Shown piece after piece: positions 34,984 to 43,486 of a stretch of 47,675 bases of DNA. The first letter of the stretch is position 1. Every line of letters begins with the position of its first letter. The notes under the pieces were generated by a model that was given only the letters and a program-made list of their open reading frames with translations, ran no database searches and had not been told where the DNA came from. The stretch is taken from the NCBI GenBank assembly GCA_937900485.1, contig CALCEL010000031.1:1-47675 (forward strand), in the 5' to 3' direction. This stretch comes from an uncultured Prevotellaceae bacterium. GTDB taxonomy: Bacteria > Bacteroidota > Bacteroidia > Bacteroidales > Bacteroidaceae. Position numbers and translations under genes: made by a program.

Positions 34984-35745
34984 ATGAGAAAGTTGTTAAT
35001 CTTCGCTACTTGCCTGCTCCTTTCGGTGACAGGCATGTACGCGCAGCGTGTGTTATATATGGGTGACTCCGTGACTGACGGCGGTTGGGGACGCAGCGGC
35101 GGCAGTGCGGCGGCGTCGGAGCAGAGAAATCACAGTGACCTGAACCATATCTACGGACATAGTTATATGATGTTGTGTGCGTCACACTATGAGGCTTTTT
35201 ACCCGGAAAAGAACCTTGTTTTCCTCAATCGCGGTATCAGTGGCGATGATATGGACAGGCTTGAGGCTCGTTGGGAGAAGGACGTGATAAACAACAGACC
35301 TGACGTCCTTTCGCTGCTGATCGGTACTAATGACGTGCATTACTGGCTCAGAGACAGTAAGAAGCCTTTCGCTCTTGACGAGTGGGAGCAGCGTTACAGA
35401 CGTCTGTTAGACCGTACGCGTGAGGTCAACCCGGACGTGCGTTTTGTGTTGTGTACCCCTTTCGTGGCTAAGGTCGGTTCGGTCGGTGCGGCGTCCGACT
35501 ACGCTCTCCGGGAGAAGACGATAGCTGAGGTGAATGAACGTGTGTGCCGCATAGCTAAGGATTACGACGCGGTGGTGCTTCGCTTCGACTCTCTCTTCCG
35601 TGATCTGCAAAGCTCACATCCTGACGTGGCCATGAGTCATTGGATATGGGATGGCATTCATCCTACGGCGGCAGGACATAAGATGATGGCGGACCTTTGG
35701 ATAAAAGAAAGCGGAAAACTTCTGAACGTGAAAGGCGGAAGGTGA
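34984..35745 (+). CDS. Exported SGNH/GDSL hydrolase
   Basis: A 253-residue esterase-type protein; signal peptide MRKLLIFATCLLLSVTGMYAQ. The blocks are GDSVTDG (nucleophile Ser), GISGDDMDRL (Gly), GTNDVHYW (Asn) and WDGIHPTAAGHKMM (Asp and His). The family deacetylates carbohydrates or cleaves other esters. Next to a family 2 hydrolase it may act as a glycan de-esterase; that is inference. Last gene of the group and followed by a terminator. Confidence 0.92.
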   Translation: MRKLLIFATCLLLSVTGMYAQRVLYMGDSVTDGGWGRSGGSAAASEQRNHSDLNHIYGHSYMMLCASHYEAFYPEKNLVFLNRGISGDDMDRLEARWEKDVINNRPDVLSLLIGTNDVHYWLRDSKKPFALDEWEQRYRRLLDRTREVNPDVRFVLCTPFVAKVGSVGAASDYALREKTIAEVNERVCRIAKDYDAVVLRFDSLFRDLQSSHPDVAMSHWIWDGIHPTAAGHKMMADLWIKESGKLLNVKGGR

Positions 35746-35757
35746 CGTTCATCTGCT

Positions 35758-35804
35758 GACTGTACAAGGTCGTGGGATATTGCATTTGTACGCAGTCTTT
35801 TTTC
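35758..35804 (+). terminator. Terminator after the SGNH hydrolase gene
   Basis: GACTGTACAA (35758-35767) pairs with TTGTACGCAGTC (35786-35797, two-base bulge) and is followed by TTTTTT. Confidence 0.6.
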
Positions 35805-35805
35805 C

Positions 35806-35924
35806 ACGCATGAGGTGTAGAGATGTGACGTCTGTCGGATATTCTGGACATCCGACGACGTCGTGGCTTCCCGGTCTAAGGCGTTATACGCTAAGATGGG
35901 TGGTGTGCTCTTCTCCTCATGCGT
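35806..35924. other. Nested inverted repeats, candidate structured RNA
   Basis: ACGCATGAGG (35806-35815) pairs with CCTCATGCGT (35915-35924). Inside are a hairpin of GACGTC-T-GTCGGAT with ATCCGAC-GACGTC (35827-35862) and a small one around GGCGTTATACGCT (near 35880). No open frame of note is present. The layout is a closed multibranch structure of about 119 nt. No known RNA family could be assigned. Confidence 0.35.
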
Positions 35925-36082
35925 CTATTATTATGAGTGTTGGTGTCTGTCATCGCTAATGGGTGGAATAACGGACAATTTGGGATATAACCAAATTTCC
36001 TATGTCTGTTTTTCGCTGTTTTTTAGGTTAACTTGCTGATAATCTTATTGCAAAGCTTTAAAAAACCTTGTGTCTCTTTTTT

Positions 36083-36173
36083 GAAATTCTCAGGTTAGGT
36101 TGTAGTCTATATGCAGGTCTGAGAATTTAAAAATCCTAACCTGAACTTTTCAACGTCCTAACCTGAGAATTTC
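36083..36173. repeat. Inverted and direct repeats with CCTAACCTGA core
   Basis: GAAATTCTCAGGTTAGG (36083-36099) is the exact reverse complement of CCTAACCTGAGAATTTC (36157-36173). Between them lies a third core CCTAACCTGA (36135-36144), and CTGAGAATTT occurs at 36119-36128 as well as in the right arm. The stretch 35746-36422 holds no gene; it contains this cluster, the structure at 35806, a small repeat AATTTGG/CCAAATT (35977-35997), and the element at 36205. Confidence 0.75.
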
Positions 36174-36204
36174 AGACGCCAAATAAGACATCGGAAAATT
36201 CCGG

Positions 36205-36255
36205 AAGTCATTTTTGCGCTGACAGACATCAACGGAAAAAGAGGAGTTTCGGACA
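36205..36255 (+). repeat. Dispersed 51-nt repeat, copy 1
   Basis: It starts AAGTCATTTTT, contains CGCTGACA...TCAACG as an imperfect palindrome, and ends with AAAAAGAGGAGTTT and GACA. The reverse complement of 47623-47673 has the same length and matches at most positions, differing mainly in the four central loop bases. Confidence 0.75.
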
Positions 36256-36327
36256 ATAAGAAATGTGCGAAAGGAAAGGAAGAATTATGCGTTCCGGTGA
36301 CTGTTTTTCTTGGTGCGGCTGTAATGA

Positions 36328-36366
36328 AATAATCCGCGGAGACCATGTTTGTCTCTGCGGATTATT
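36328..36366. terminator. Hairpin at the 3' end of the endonuclease gene
   Basis: AATAATCCGC-GGAGAC, loop, GTCTCT-GCGGATTATT. It lies 57 nt past the stop of the minus-strand endonuclease I gene, whose transcript it probably ends. Confidence 0.55.
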
Positions 36367-36422
36367 ATTATGTGTAAGTCGTGTGTCTCTTTAGTTCACG
36401 CCTTATGTTATGTCGGTGTCAG

Positions 36423-37913
36423 TTATCTGACGAGAATCTTCTTTCCGTTTCTGATCACGAAACCTTTGTAGTTGACGTCCACTCTCTGTCCTGCCATGTT
36501 GTATGTCACTCCGTAAGATGATGAGTGCTCTTGCTCGATGTTTCGAATCTCTGTCTCTGTCTGCGTCTGTTTGTAGATGAGAATGCTGCTGAGGAAAGCG
36601 CGTTTCTCTGATGTGCTGATGGTAATCTTAGGGTTTGAGACGCTGATGTCGTTGATGGTGACGTACTTGGTCTGGTAGCTGTCTGACATCGTGGCTTCGT
36701 ACTCTATGTCGTATGACTTGCTCATGCCGCTTACGCAGACATTGATGTTGCCTTCAACCTCTGTCCATCCCTTGACCTCAAGAGCCACGACGAGGTCGCT
36801 GCCGCTCTTGACGTTGAGTGGTATTGTCGTCACGCTTCCGGCTTTCTTTGATGAACCCATCCTCACGGCTCCCCCTGCCATATAGCAATAGCTCATCTCC
36901 TCGATGGAGTCGTTAGGAGTGTTCCACACGGTGCTTGAGCCGCCGCTCTGGTAGTCATTGCCGGTTGTAAGGTCATCGAAGTGGTATGAGTAGATCAGCG
37001 TGTTCTCCACGTCATCTGTCTCATTCACATCATCGCCGTTTCCATCATCGGTGTTTCCGTCGTCAACGACCATGTTTCCTGACTCTCCGTTGATGCTGTA
37101 TGGAACGGCGATATCTACGTCCCATACGTATTCAGTGGAGTCTCCCCATATATATTCCGCGAGTTGTGGATAGTCTATGAACGGGTTTCTGTTTCCTTGC
37201 TCGTTGTAGACACGCTCGTTGCGTACCTTCTCCCATTCAGATGGTGGGTATAGCCTGTTCCACTCTAAGAGCATAGGTACGATCCATGACTCGAGGGTAG
37301 GGTATGTGTTGACTCCTGTAGGGAAGGCGCTGGCTACGGAAGCCCAGCTCACGTCCTGGTAGCATGTGGCGTCGTAGAAATATATTCTTGCGAAGTCACC
37401 CTTGAACTCGTCGCAAGGCTCAAAGACCTTGTCCGCTTCTCCGCTGTTACTGCTTGTGCCGACCATGCAGCGCTCATTCTTGAATGAGACGGTGCCGTCC
37501 ACAACGCCGAGAGGATAGTTGGACTTTGCGGAGTTGGCGCTTTGCTCTGACGGGTATACGTTGAACAGGTCTGTGTAGATGTCGTAGGTGCTTCCTTTGC
37601 CCCACCAGGACTGAGGTACCACGTGTTCCTTGTTCATGTATGTCTTAGGACTCTTGCTGAAGTAGTAGTCGCCTGTCGAGTACATGTCGAACACCTTGTC
37701 CTCGTTGTCAATGCAGCCGTCCGTATTAGGGTAGTGGTCCCATAACGAACCGTATGTGTATACCGTGTGATTTTGTAGTAGTTCAGATAAAGCTGTTTTC
37801 AGATTCTCTTTCTTCAGTCCGTCCGCTGACTTGTAATAGCTGGAGAAAGACTGAGATAGGGCACTGCTTGTGTGCAGTAGCCCTATCAATATTAGTGTTG
37901 TGAATTTGTTCAT
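36423..37913 (-). CDS. Secreted endonuclease I with C-terminal sorting-like tail
   Basis: A 496-residue exported nuclease (signal NKFTTLILIGLLHTSSALSQ). The EndA/NucM endonuclease I domain spans ~25-270: the NKEHVVPQSWWG motif (Glu96, His97) and DLFNVYPSEQSANSAKSNYP, with Asn127 among the metal ligands. These enzymes cleave DNA (and RNA) non-specifically. An acidic linker (DDGNTDDGNGDDVNETDD) leads to a beta-rich domain (~300-455). The tail YNMAGQRVDVNYKGFVIRNG with basic KKILVR resembles short C-terminal signals of the type IX system in Prevotella-like bacteria. It is 10 nt after the OB-module protein and last of the run. Export to the surface is inferred. Confidence 0.9.
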   Translation of the reverse strand: MNKFTTLILIGLLHTSSALSQSFSSYYKSADGLKKENLKTALSELLQNHTVYTYGSLWDHYPNTDGCIDNEDKVFDMYSTGDYYFSKSPKTYMNKEHVVPQSWWGKGSTYDIYTDLFNVYPSEQSANSAKSNYPLGVVDGTVSFKNERCMVGTSSNSGEADKVFEPCDEFKGDFARIYFYDATCYQDVSWASVASAFPTGVNTYPTLESWIVPMLLEWNRLYPPSEWEKVRNERVYNEQGNRNPFIDYPQLAEYIWGDSTEYVWDVDIAVPYSINGESGNMVVDDGNTDDGNGDDVNETDDVENTLIYSYHFDDLTTGNDYQSGGSSTVWNTPNDSIEEMSYCYMAGGAVRMGSSKKAGSVTTIPLNVKSGSDLVVALEVKGWTEVEGNINVCVSGMSKSYDIEYEATMSDSYQTKYVTINDISVSNPKITISTSEKRAFLSSILIYKQTQTETEIRNIEQEHSSSYGVTYNMAGQRVDVNYKGFVIRNGKKILVR

Positions 37914-37923
37914 TCTTAAACGA

Positions 37924-39588
37924 TTACTTCTGAAGTATCTTCTTGCCGTTTACGATGACGATGCCATTGTAGTTTGCGTTAACCTTCTGGCCTGCGAGGT
38001 TGAAGACCGCATTGTTTGTGTTGCTCTCAGATACTGTGCTGATAGCCATAGCGTCCTCTGTTGTCGGTGTCAGTGAGAACTCGTCGACAAGTACGTTGCC
38101 TTGGTCCTTTGGGTTCATGATGACGAGTGATACTGTAGCGTCCTCCTCAAGCTGGAACGCTTTCTCAACCTTAGTCCACTCGTTGCTTACAGTGATGGCG
38201 TCGCTGACATATTTGTATGAACTGAGTGTGTAGCTTGTCTTTGTGTCGTTGAGTGTTGCCTTGACATAACCTGGGCGAACCTGTGCGTTAGCGTCTACTG
38301 CCTTAGCATAGAATGTGATGAGATAGTAGCCTGCATCGAGGGAGATTTCTGTTGTGGCGAGACGAACGTTGTTGGTCGCACCTTGTATCATTACTGATGA
38401 GCTGCCAGAGTAAGCGTCTGTTGACAAGCTGATGGTTGCGCTTGAGGCTGTTGTGGTTGACTTCCAGAAGTCTGCCTCACCGTTTGTCCAGTTCTCGAAT
38501 CCGCCGTTAGTGAAGTCGGCGAGAGTGATTGGAGACAGCTGCTCGAGTGTGCCCTCACGTCCTGACTTGTCATGAGCTACGATGTAGTTGTTGTATGTGT
38601 ACTCGTATGTTGTCTTGTAGAGAGTGAGTTTTCCATATACTGTCACTACGTCGCCCACGCCAAGCTCGCTGACGTCTGAGAATGCCACGTTTCCGAGTGC
38701 GTAACCGCTGTACACCTCGAGTGAGTCCTCACCGTTGTCGCTCTTGATCCAGTATGTGGCTGTGTTGCCGAAGTTCTCGATGCTGCTTACTGTTCCTTTT
38801 GTGAACACGAAGTAAGAGTCAAGGTTTTCGCCGGCTTTGATGAAGTCGAGTGCCTCTTTGACAGTGCATGGAGACTCGAGTGAGCCAAGTTCATGATAGA
38901 TGGTGATGACCAGTGAAGAGGCTGCAGACTGAATGTCTGGGTCGTTGTTGTCCACTGCTATCGCCTTCAGTGTTGTTGTGCTGCTAATCTCCACATCGAC
39001 AGTGTTGGCAGTGACAGCTATACCGTTACCTTCAACAGGCTTGCTGCCGTCTGTGGTGTAGATGATGCCATAGCCCTCAGGGGCGGTGATGGTCACCTTC
39101 TGAGTGTCTTTGTAGCTTCCTGATGTGAGTGAGAATGTAGGTGCCTCAACAGAATATGTGTTGTTGCTGTCGTCTACAGTCACCTCAATCTTAGTGGCGC
39201 GCACCTGGTTGCTTGATGCTGTGAACACAACCTCAGTGGAAGAGCCTTCCCATGTGCCGGTTGTTCCCTCATAAGAGTAAGTGCCGTCTCCTACAGTGAA
39301 GCAGCCTGGTCCGTACTTGGTAGTGCCGGAAGCAGTACAAGTGAAGATAATCTTCTTGATGTTTCCAACTGTAGAACTGAATGTGCCGGTCTGACCCTTG
39401 TAGAAACGATAGTCAGTCTGGTTGGCAAGGGTTCCTCCTGAGATGGTGATTGACACTCCGTCTTTTTCAAGTGTGAGTGTGCCCGCATCGGCAGTGTAGT
39501 CCGCTGTAGCGTCGAAAGTTACAGTCTTCTCCGCATAGGAGACGGCAGTCATGAGGACTGCACACAAAGAGAGTAAAAGTTTTTTCAT
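37924..39588 (-). CDS. Secreted multidomain OB-module protein
   Basis: A 554-residue exported protein; start at 39588 gives MKKLLLSLCAVLMTAVSYA. From the N-terminus: a beta domain (~20-150), a chitobiase C-terminal-like segment (SGSYKDTQKVTITAPEGYGI and IYTTDGSKP), an OB-like module (~245-345: TVKEALDFIKAGENLDSYF, KGTVSSIENFGNTATYWIK, VGDVVTVYGKLTLY), a carbohydrate-binding-like domain (FTNGGFENWTNGEADFWKS onward), and the tail FNLAGQKVNANYNGIVIVNG with KKILQK, shared with the endonuclease. No catalytic motif is seen, so I infer a substrate-binding partner. Promoter core at 39622-39629. Confidence 0.7.
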   Translation of the reverse strand: MKKLLLSLCAVLMTAVSYAEKTVTFDATADYTADAGTLTLEKDGVSITISGGTLANQTDYRFYKGQTGTFSSTVGNIKKIIFTCTASGTTKYGPGCFTVGDGTYSYEGTTGTWEGSSTEVVFTASSNQVRATKIEVTVDDSNNTYSVEAPTFSLTSGSYKDTQKVTITAPEGYGIIYTTDGSKPVEGNGIAVTANTVDVEISSTTTLKAIAVDNNDPDIQSAASSLVITIYHELGSLESPCTVKEALDFIKAGENLDSYFVFTKGTVSSIENFGNTATYWIKSDNGEDSLEVYSGYALGNVAFSDVSELGVGDVVTVYGKLTLYKTTYEYTYNNYIVAHDKSGREGTLEQLSPITLADFTNGGFENWTNGEADFWKSTTTASSATISLSTDAYSGSSSVMIQGATNNVRLATTEISLDAGYYLITFYAKAVDANAQVRPGYVKATLNDTKTSYTLSSYKYVSDAITVSNEWTKVEKAFQLEEDATVSLVIMNPKDQGNVLVDEFSLTPTTEDAMAISTVSESNTNNAVFNLAGQKVNANYNGIVIVNGKKILQK

Positions 39589-39621
39589 AAGCTTTAGTTT
39601 TTGTAATTGAAACTTAACTTG

Positions 39622-39629
39622 CAAATGTA
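39622..39629 (-). promoter_or_regulatory. Internal promoter core in the nuclease run
   Basis: On the minus strand this reads TACATTTG followed by C, 34 nt before the OB-module protein start. It could express the last two genes independently. Confidence 0.55.
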
Positions 39630-39692
39630 TATAAAACCGGGTAATTGCCGAAATGTTTCCGTAATTTAATTTTTGCTGACCGTGAGTTGTGC

Positions 39693-40640
39693 TTATTGAT
39701 CAAGCCACATGTCAAGGTCGTATGTGGACTCTATGGCAGACTCCGCGTTGTCGTTGAGATTGCAGAACAGGTCGAGACCGGTCTTCTGCTCCAACTCGTC
39801 TATCGAGCACGCTGACGTGCGGGCAAGAGACTTAAGGTAGGCATCCGACGTGTTGTTGTAGTTCTTGTGCTCCATCCAGAATCCGATGGCTCTGGCTGAG
39901 CCGGACTCGGAGACAAACAGACAGGCCATCCAGAAGTATTTCGGCACTGGCATGCTGATGGTGCCTCCTAAGGTGTTAGACACATTGATGTATTCTATGA
40001 TGTTCTCGTCTTTGTCTATTGTTCCTCCTTTTACCACGTACAGCGTGCCTTTGTAGAAGATTGACTTGGAGTCCGTCACCTTACGTCCCCAAGAGTCTCT
40101 GGCGATGTCCTCCACGTATCCCCAGTATGTGCCGTTGAAGTTGTATTCCTGAGGTGACATGTTTGTCATGTAGAATGTCTGCTCGTTGGCCTCTTCTGAG
40201 TAGTATCGTTCAGCGGACCCGCATAGGTGTCCTCGTGTGTAGCCGGAGAATTTGCCTGTGCTCACCTGGTTCGCCTTGTCACCGTTGTAATAGGGGTCGG
40301 CGCTCCAAGCGTCTGTGCGTGACGTCCAGTTTCTCTGTGCTGACTTGCTGTCGTAGACATAAGCCACCCACACCGGATGGTGCTTGTTTCTGTCATATTG
40401 CACTGTGTAATTGACATCACCGTTGGAGAGGGTGTGACAGACATAGTCGTATTGTGAGTTGAGGTGTGGCATCTCCAGTCGTGTCACTGTGGCGTCGCTG
40501 CCGGCGATGTTGGCATTCACGTTGTCGGCTGTGACTCCTGTCGGGTAATGCTTGTCGTCATCATCACCGCAGCTCGTGAGTGTGAATGACGAGAGGCAAA
40601 GCGCGAAGAAGAGTGTTGCTTTGAGTGTGTATTTGTTCAT
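39693..40640 (-). CDS. NUC1-family DNA/RNA non-specific endonuclease, lipoprotein
   Basis: A 315-residue lipoprotein: lipobox LTSC with Cys24 followed by GDDDDK, the acidic surface-export-like signal of Bacteroidetes lipoproteins. The nuclease core has YTRGHLCGSAER, where His138 is the general base (the usual DRGH is TRGH here), and TNMSPQEYNFNGTYW with the metal-binding Asn. Family members such as Serratia nuclease cut single- and double-stranded DNA and RNA. It is probably attached to the outer membrane and faces outward. It follows the OB lipoprotein gene by 73 nt that hold a terminator-like hairpin, so its level may be lower than that of the upstream genes. Confidence 0.9.
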   Translation of the reverse strand: MNKYTLKATLFFALCLSSFTLTSCGDDDDKHYPTGVTADNVNANIAGSDATVTRLEMPHLNSQYDYVCHTLSNGDVNYTVQYDRNKHHPVWVAYVYDSKSAQRNWTSRTDAWSADPYYNGDKANQVSTGKFSGYTRGHLCGSAERYYSEEANEQTFYMTNMSPQEYNFNGTYWGYVEDIARDSWGRKVTDSKSIFYKGTLYVVKGGTIDKDENIIEYINVSNTLGGTISMPVPKYFWMACLFVSESGSARAIGFWMEHKNYNNTSDAYLKSLARTSACSIDELEQKTGLDLFCNLNDNAESAIESTYDLDMWLDQ

Positions 40641-40659
40641 TTATACCTAAAAAGATATA

Positions 40660-40689
40660 AAAGGGTGGGACACTGCTGTCCCGCCCTTT
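40660..40689 (-). terminator. Internal terminator-like hairpin
   Basis: AAAGGGTGGGACA and TGTCCCGCCCTTT pair over 13 bp (one G-T) with a 4-nt loop. On the minus strand the stem is followed by TTTTATATCTTTTT. It probably attenuates transcription from the receptor genes into the nuclease genes. Confidence 0.65.
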
Positions 40690-40713
40690 CACGGTTATCA
40701 TTCAATATATGTA

Positions 40714-42609
40714 TTATCTACGAGTCTTGCTTGATGAAGCGGCGGCATACGTGATGGTGATGGTCTGCACACGGAGCTGTGTGGTAGCTGTGCCGGCGTT
40801 TGTGTATGTGGCAGTGTTGCCGTTGAAAGACACAGTGGCTGTGGTCTGTCCCACGTAGTCAGTGCCGTTGTAGCTGTCGCATGTCATCTCAATCTTAGCG
40901 ATGGCGCTCTTGCCGGTGAAGGTTATAGTGTTGTTTCCATATACACGTACTCCCTTCGTGGCGTCATAGAACTTAGGTGCGTTTGTAGCGTTGCCACCTT
41001 TGTCGAATGAGATTACCGTACCGTCAGTGAGAGTTATTGATGTTACGTCGGTAGCGTTTGTCAATCCCTGCTCGTTGAGGTTTACAGTTATTGTTTCCGT
41101 GCCAGTTGTCACTGCGGAGTTCGTGAGAGTGACAGTTGTGCCGTCTATGCTTACGCCTTCTGAAGTGCCTGTCTCTCCTGTCTCCTCACCGCTGTCCTCG
41201 TTCTCTGTCACTCCGTTGACGGAATAAACATATGCGTTCTTTTGGGATGTCTCGAGTGTTCCGTTGTAGTTAGCCAGTTTTCCGCATACCACAACTTCGT
41301 CACCGACCTTCAGGAAGCTCTCATTTGTTACGTTCTTGTTGCCAAGTCCGAGCGCGCGGTAGACATAGAACTGATTTGTTGTCGTGCCGTCGTCAGAGAT
41401 GTAGAATGTGGCGTTGCCGTATGAAGCGGACACTTCCTTGATGGAGACCACCTTACCTTTGAAGTAATAGTCTGTAGTGCCAGTCTCGCCCTTACCAAGT
41501 TTTTTTGCCTCAGCAATTACTGCCGCGATATTGTAAGGGTCCTCGAGTGTTCCTGAACCTTTGACCTCGGCATTAGGGTCCTCCGCAGGTGTCTCCTCAA
41601 CCTCCACGTCCTTCACTGTTCCGTTGAGGCTGACGATTTGTGAGCCCTGAGTGAACTCTGGAGTGTTGCCCGAGTAGTTGACGAGCTGTCCGTATACGAC
41701 CACCTCATCGCCCACCTTGATGTCTGTGGCTGAAGTGAACTTGGCTTTGCCGAGTCCGTATCCTCTGTACACAATCAGTGTGTCTGTGCCGTCAGAGATG
41801 CTGTAAGTGGCGTTGCCGTAAGATGACGTGTCAATCTCCTTAATATAATGTATTGTTCCCTTGACGTAATACTTGGCGTCCAGACCTGTACCACCTGCAA
41901 TCACTGTTCTTGCCTCAGCGACAGTAAGTGCCTCGTCGAGTGACTGTCCGATGGTCACGGAGTCTTGCTCGACAGTCTCGCCTGCGTCACCCTCTTCGAT
42001 GAGGAAATTCTCAAGCTCCCATGTTGTTGAGTTTGACTCTGGAGCGTAGAAGTAGAAAGCGATGTACACAGAGTCGTGGTTCACGTAGTCTTCTGGTACA
42101 TTGACGTAGCCTGAGGTATATAATGTCCAGTCGCTGTATGGAGAGGCTTTAGGTGTGAAAGAAAGCTCCTCCCATGTTGCCTCGCTGAATTCCTTGCTGT
42201 TGCCGTTGAAGTTCTTGGAGATATAAATCTTGTGGTATGTGGCCCAGTTGCTTACTTTGTCCGTGTAGCGTATGGTCTGGTCGAAAGATATGCGCACCTT
42301 GCCTGACTCGGCTGTTGTGTTGATGGCAGGTGAGATGAGGTAAGACTCAACCTCCTTGTTAGTCTTCGTCGAACCTTCCCAAGTCTGGTAGCCTGTGGCC
42401 TGAGTGTAGCTTGAGCCTTGGCTCCACGCAGCCAGTCCCTTAGTGTCGTAAGTGCTGAACGATGACAATGAAGCACTCTTGTAAGGCAGTTTCTTGCCGT
42501 AAGACGTTACTCCGTTGTTGATGTCGTATGGCATCGGTACGTCAGAGCATGAAGAGGTTACGCCTATTATTGACGCTGTGGCAAGCAGGATAGAGAATAT
42601 CTTTTTCAT
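40714..42609 (-). CDS. Lipoprotein with two OB-like modules
   Basis: A 631-residue lipoprotein (lipobox VTSSC, then SDVPMPYD). A choice-of-anchor-J-like jelly roll (~30-210: SLSSFSTYDTKGLAAWSQGS, SYLISPAIN, VRISFDQTIRY, WELENFLIEEG) is followed by two related OB-like modules at ~220-335 and ~345-465. Each has an EA(L/K) helix, YY(V/F)KGxVxxIKE, YGNATxxISD, YRGYGLG or YRALGLG, and KVGDEVVVYGQL or VCGKL. The last 140 residues are a separate beta domain. OB folds often bind nucleic acids, so it may capture DNA at the surface. It lies 7 nt after the DUF5689 gene. Confidence 0.75.
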   Translation of the reverse strand: MKKIFSILLATASIIGVTSSCSDVPMPYDINNGVTSYGKKLPYKSASLSSFSTYDTKGLAAWSQGSSYTQATGYQTWEGSTKTNKEVESYLISPAINTTAESGKVRISFDQTIRYTDKVSNWATYHKIYISKNFNGNSKEFSEATWEELSFTPKASPYSDWTLYTSGYVNVPEDYVNHDSVYIAFYFYAPESNSTTWELENFLIEEGDAGETVEQDSVTIGQSLDEALTVAEARTVIAGGTGLDAKYYVKGTIHYIKEIDTSSYGNATYSISDGTDTLIVYRGYGLGKAKFTSATDIKVGDEVVVYGQLVNYSGNTPEFTQGSQIVSLNGTVKDVEVEETPAEDPNAEVKGSGTLEDPYNIAAVIAEAKKLGKGETGTTDYYFKGKVVSIKEVSASYGNATFYISDDGTTTNQFYVYRALGLGNKNVTNESFLKVGDEVVVCGKLANYNGTLETSQKNAYVYSVNGVTENEDSGEETGETGTSEGVSIDGTTVTLTNSAVTTGTETITVNLNEQGLTNATDVTSITLTDGTVISFDKGGNATNAPKFYDATKGVRVYGNNTITFTGKSAIAKIEMTCDSYNGTDYVGQTTATVSFNGNTATYTNAGTATTQLRVQTITITYAAASSSKTRR

Positions 42610-42616
42610 ATTTTTT

Positions 42617-43483
42617 TTATTTTTCTAGTTCGATAACATCGTTTAAGTCTCTGAGTGACAGCTGGTAGCTTGAAGAGTAACGGTTGAGAAGTCCGTATAT
42701 GGTCTTTTTCCCAGACTGTATTGTGTCGCCTGCGAACTGTGCGCTGGTGCTAGTGTACAGAAGCTGTGACACCTTCGTGCCGTTGATGCTTATGTCGTGA
42801 TACTCTGAGTACACGTCACCGCCGACCTCCCAATGTGCGTAAGGCCATCCGGCGTCGCTGATCTCAGCGTTGTTCAAGACCACGAGCATTGGCGTCAAGT
42901 CCGTGATGTTGTTGGAGTTCATTTCGCTGGCTGACACCTCGCGCGCTTTGACAAGCTCAGGCTGAGGAGTGCCCACGAGACGGACGTGCTCTCTCATCAT
43001 TGACAGAGGCATTGGGCCCATGCGCATTGCTCCGTTGGTGTTGATGTATGGCATTCCGATTCGAGGTGACTGTCCGTACCCGCCGACGTATAGCCCCTTC
43101 AGGGCGATGCGTACTTTCTGGCCTACTGGATACAGAGAGTACAGGGCTCCCATTCCTTTGATGCCTACGGCGATACCTCCCTCGTCAGTACTGCACTCGC
43201 CGTTGTCATTCAGTTGCTGAATGTAAATATACTGATATATGTTACCAGAAATGTCGTTTGCCACCACAATGCCCTCGACTACCTTGTAGTCATTGACAAG
43301 TGAGTACGAGCTGTTGGATATCTCTGAGCTGTAAGCCTTACGAATCTCAGATATAGTGATGTTAGGCTCACCGATGGTGTCGTTAGAGTAGATGTCGCTG
43401 CTTATCTGCTCCGTGTCCCAGTCGTTCATGCAAGACGCCAGTGTCAGCATTCCTGCCAATATCGTAAATATAAGCTTCTTCAT
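42617..43483 (-). CDS. DUF5689 lipoprotein
   Basis: A 288-residue lipoprotein with lipobox LASC (Cys18) followed by MNDWDTEQ. The body fits DUF5689: ITISEIRKAYSS, YKVVEGIVVANDISGNIYQYIYIQQ, GGIAVGIKGMG, VGQKVRIALKGLYVGGYG, RIGMPYINTNG and TPMLVVLNNAEI. The domain is OB-like and common in Bacteroidetes next to TonB receptors and secreted nucleases. It sits 3 nt after the receptor gene, the place SusD has in polysaccharide loci, so I infer it caps or assists the receptor. Confidence 0.85.
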   Translation of the reverse strand: MKKLIFTILAGMLTLASCMNDWDTEQISSDIYSNDTIGEPNITISEIRKAYSSEISNSSYSLVNDYKVVEGIVVANDISGNIYQYIYIQQLNDNGECSTDEGGIAVGIKGMGALYSLYPVGQKVRIALKGLYVGGYGQSPRIGMPYINTNGAMRMGPMPLSMMREHVRLVGTPQPELVKAREVSASEMNSNNITDLTPMLVVLNNAEISDAGWPYAHWEVGGDVYSEYHDISINGTKVSQLLYTSTSAQFAGDTIQSGKKTIYGLLNRYSSSYQLSLRDLNDVIELEK

Positions 43484-43486
43484 CTT

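Noticed and set aside
36083..36173. CRISPR-like array
   Set aside because: Only three short cores in mixed orientation, unequal spacing and no cas genes.
36158..36346. 62-codon minus-strand frame in the repeat-rich gap
   Set aside because: It runs through the 51-nt repeat and the CCTAACCTGA arm; its coding look comes from repeats rather than from a gene.
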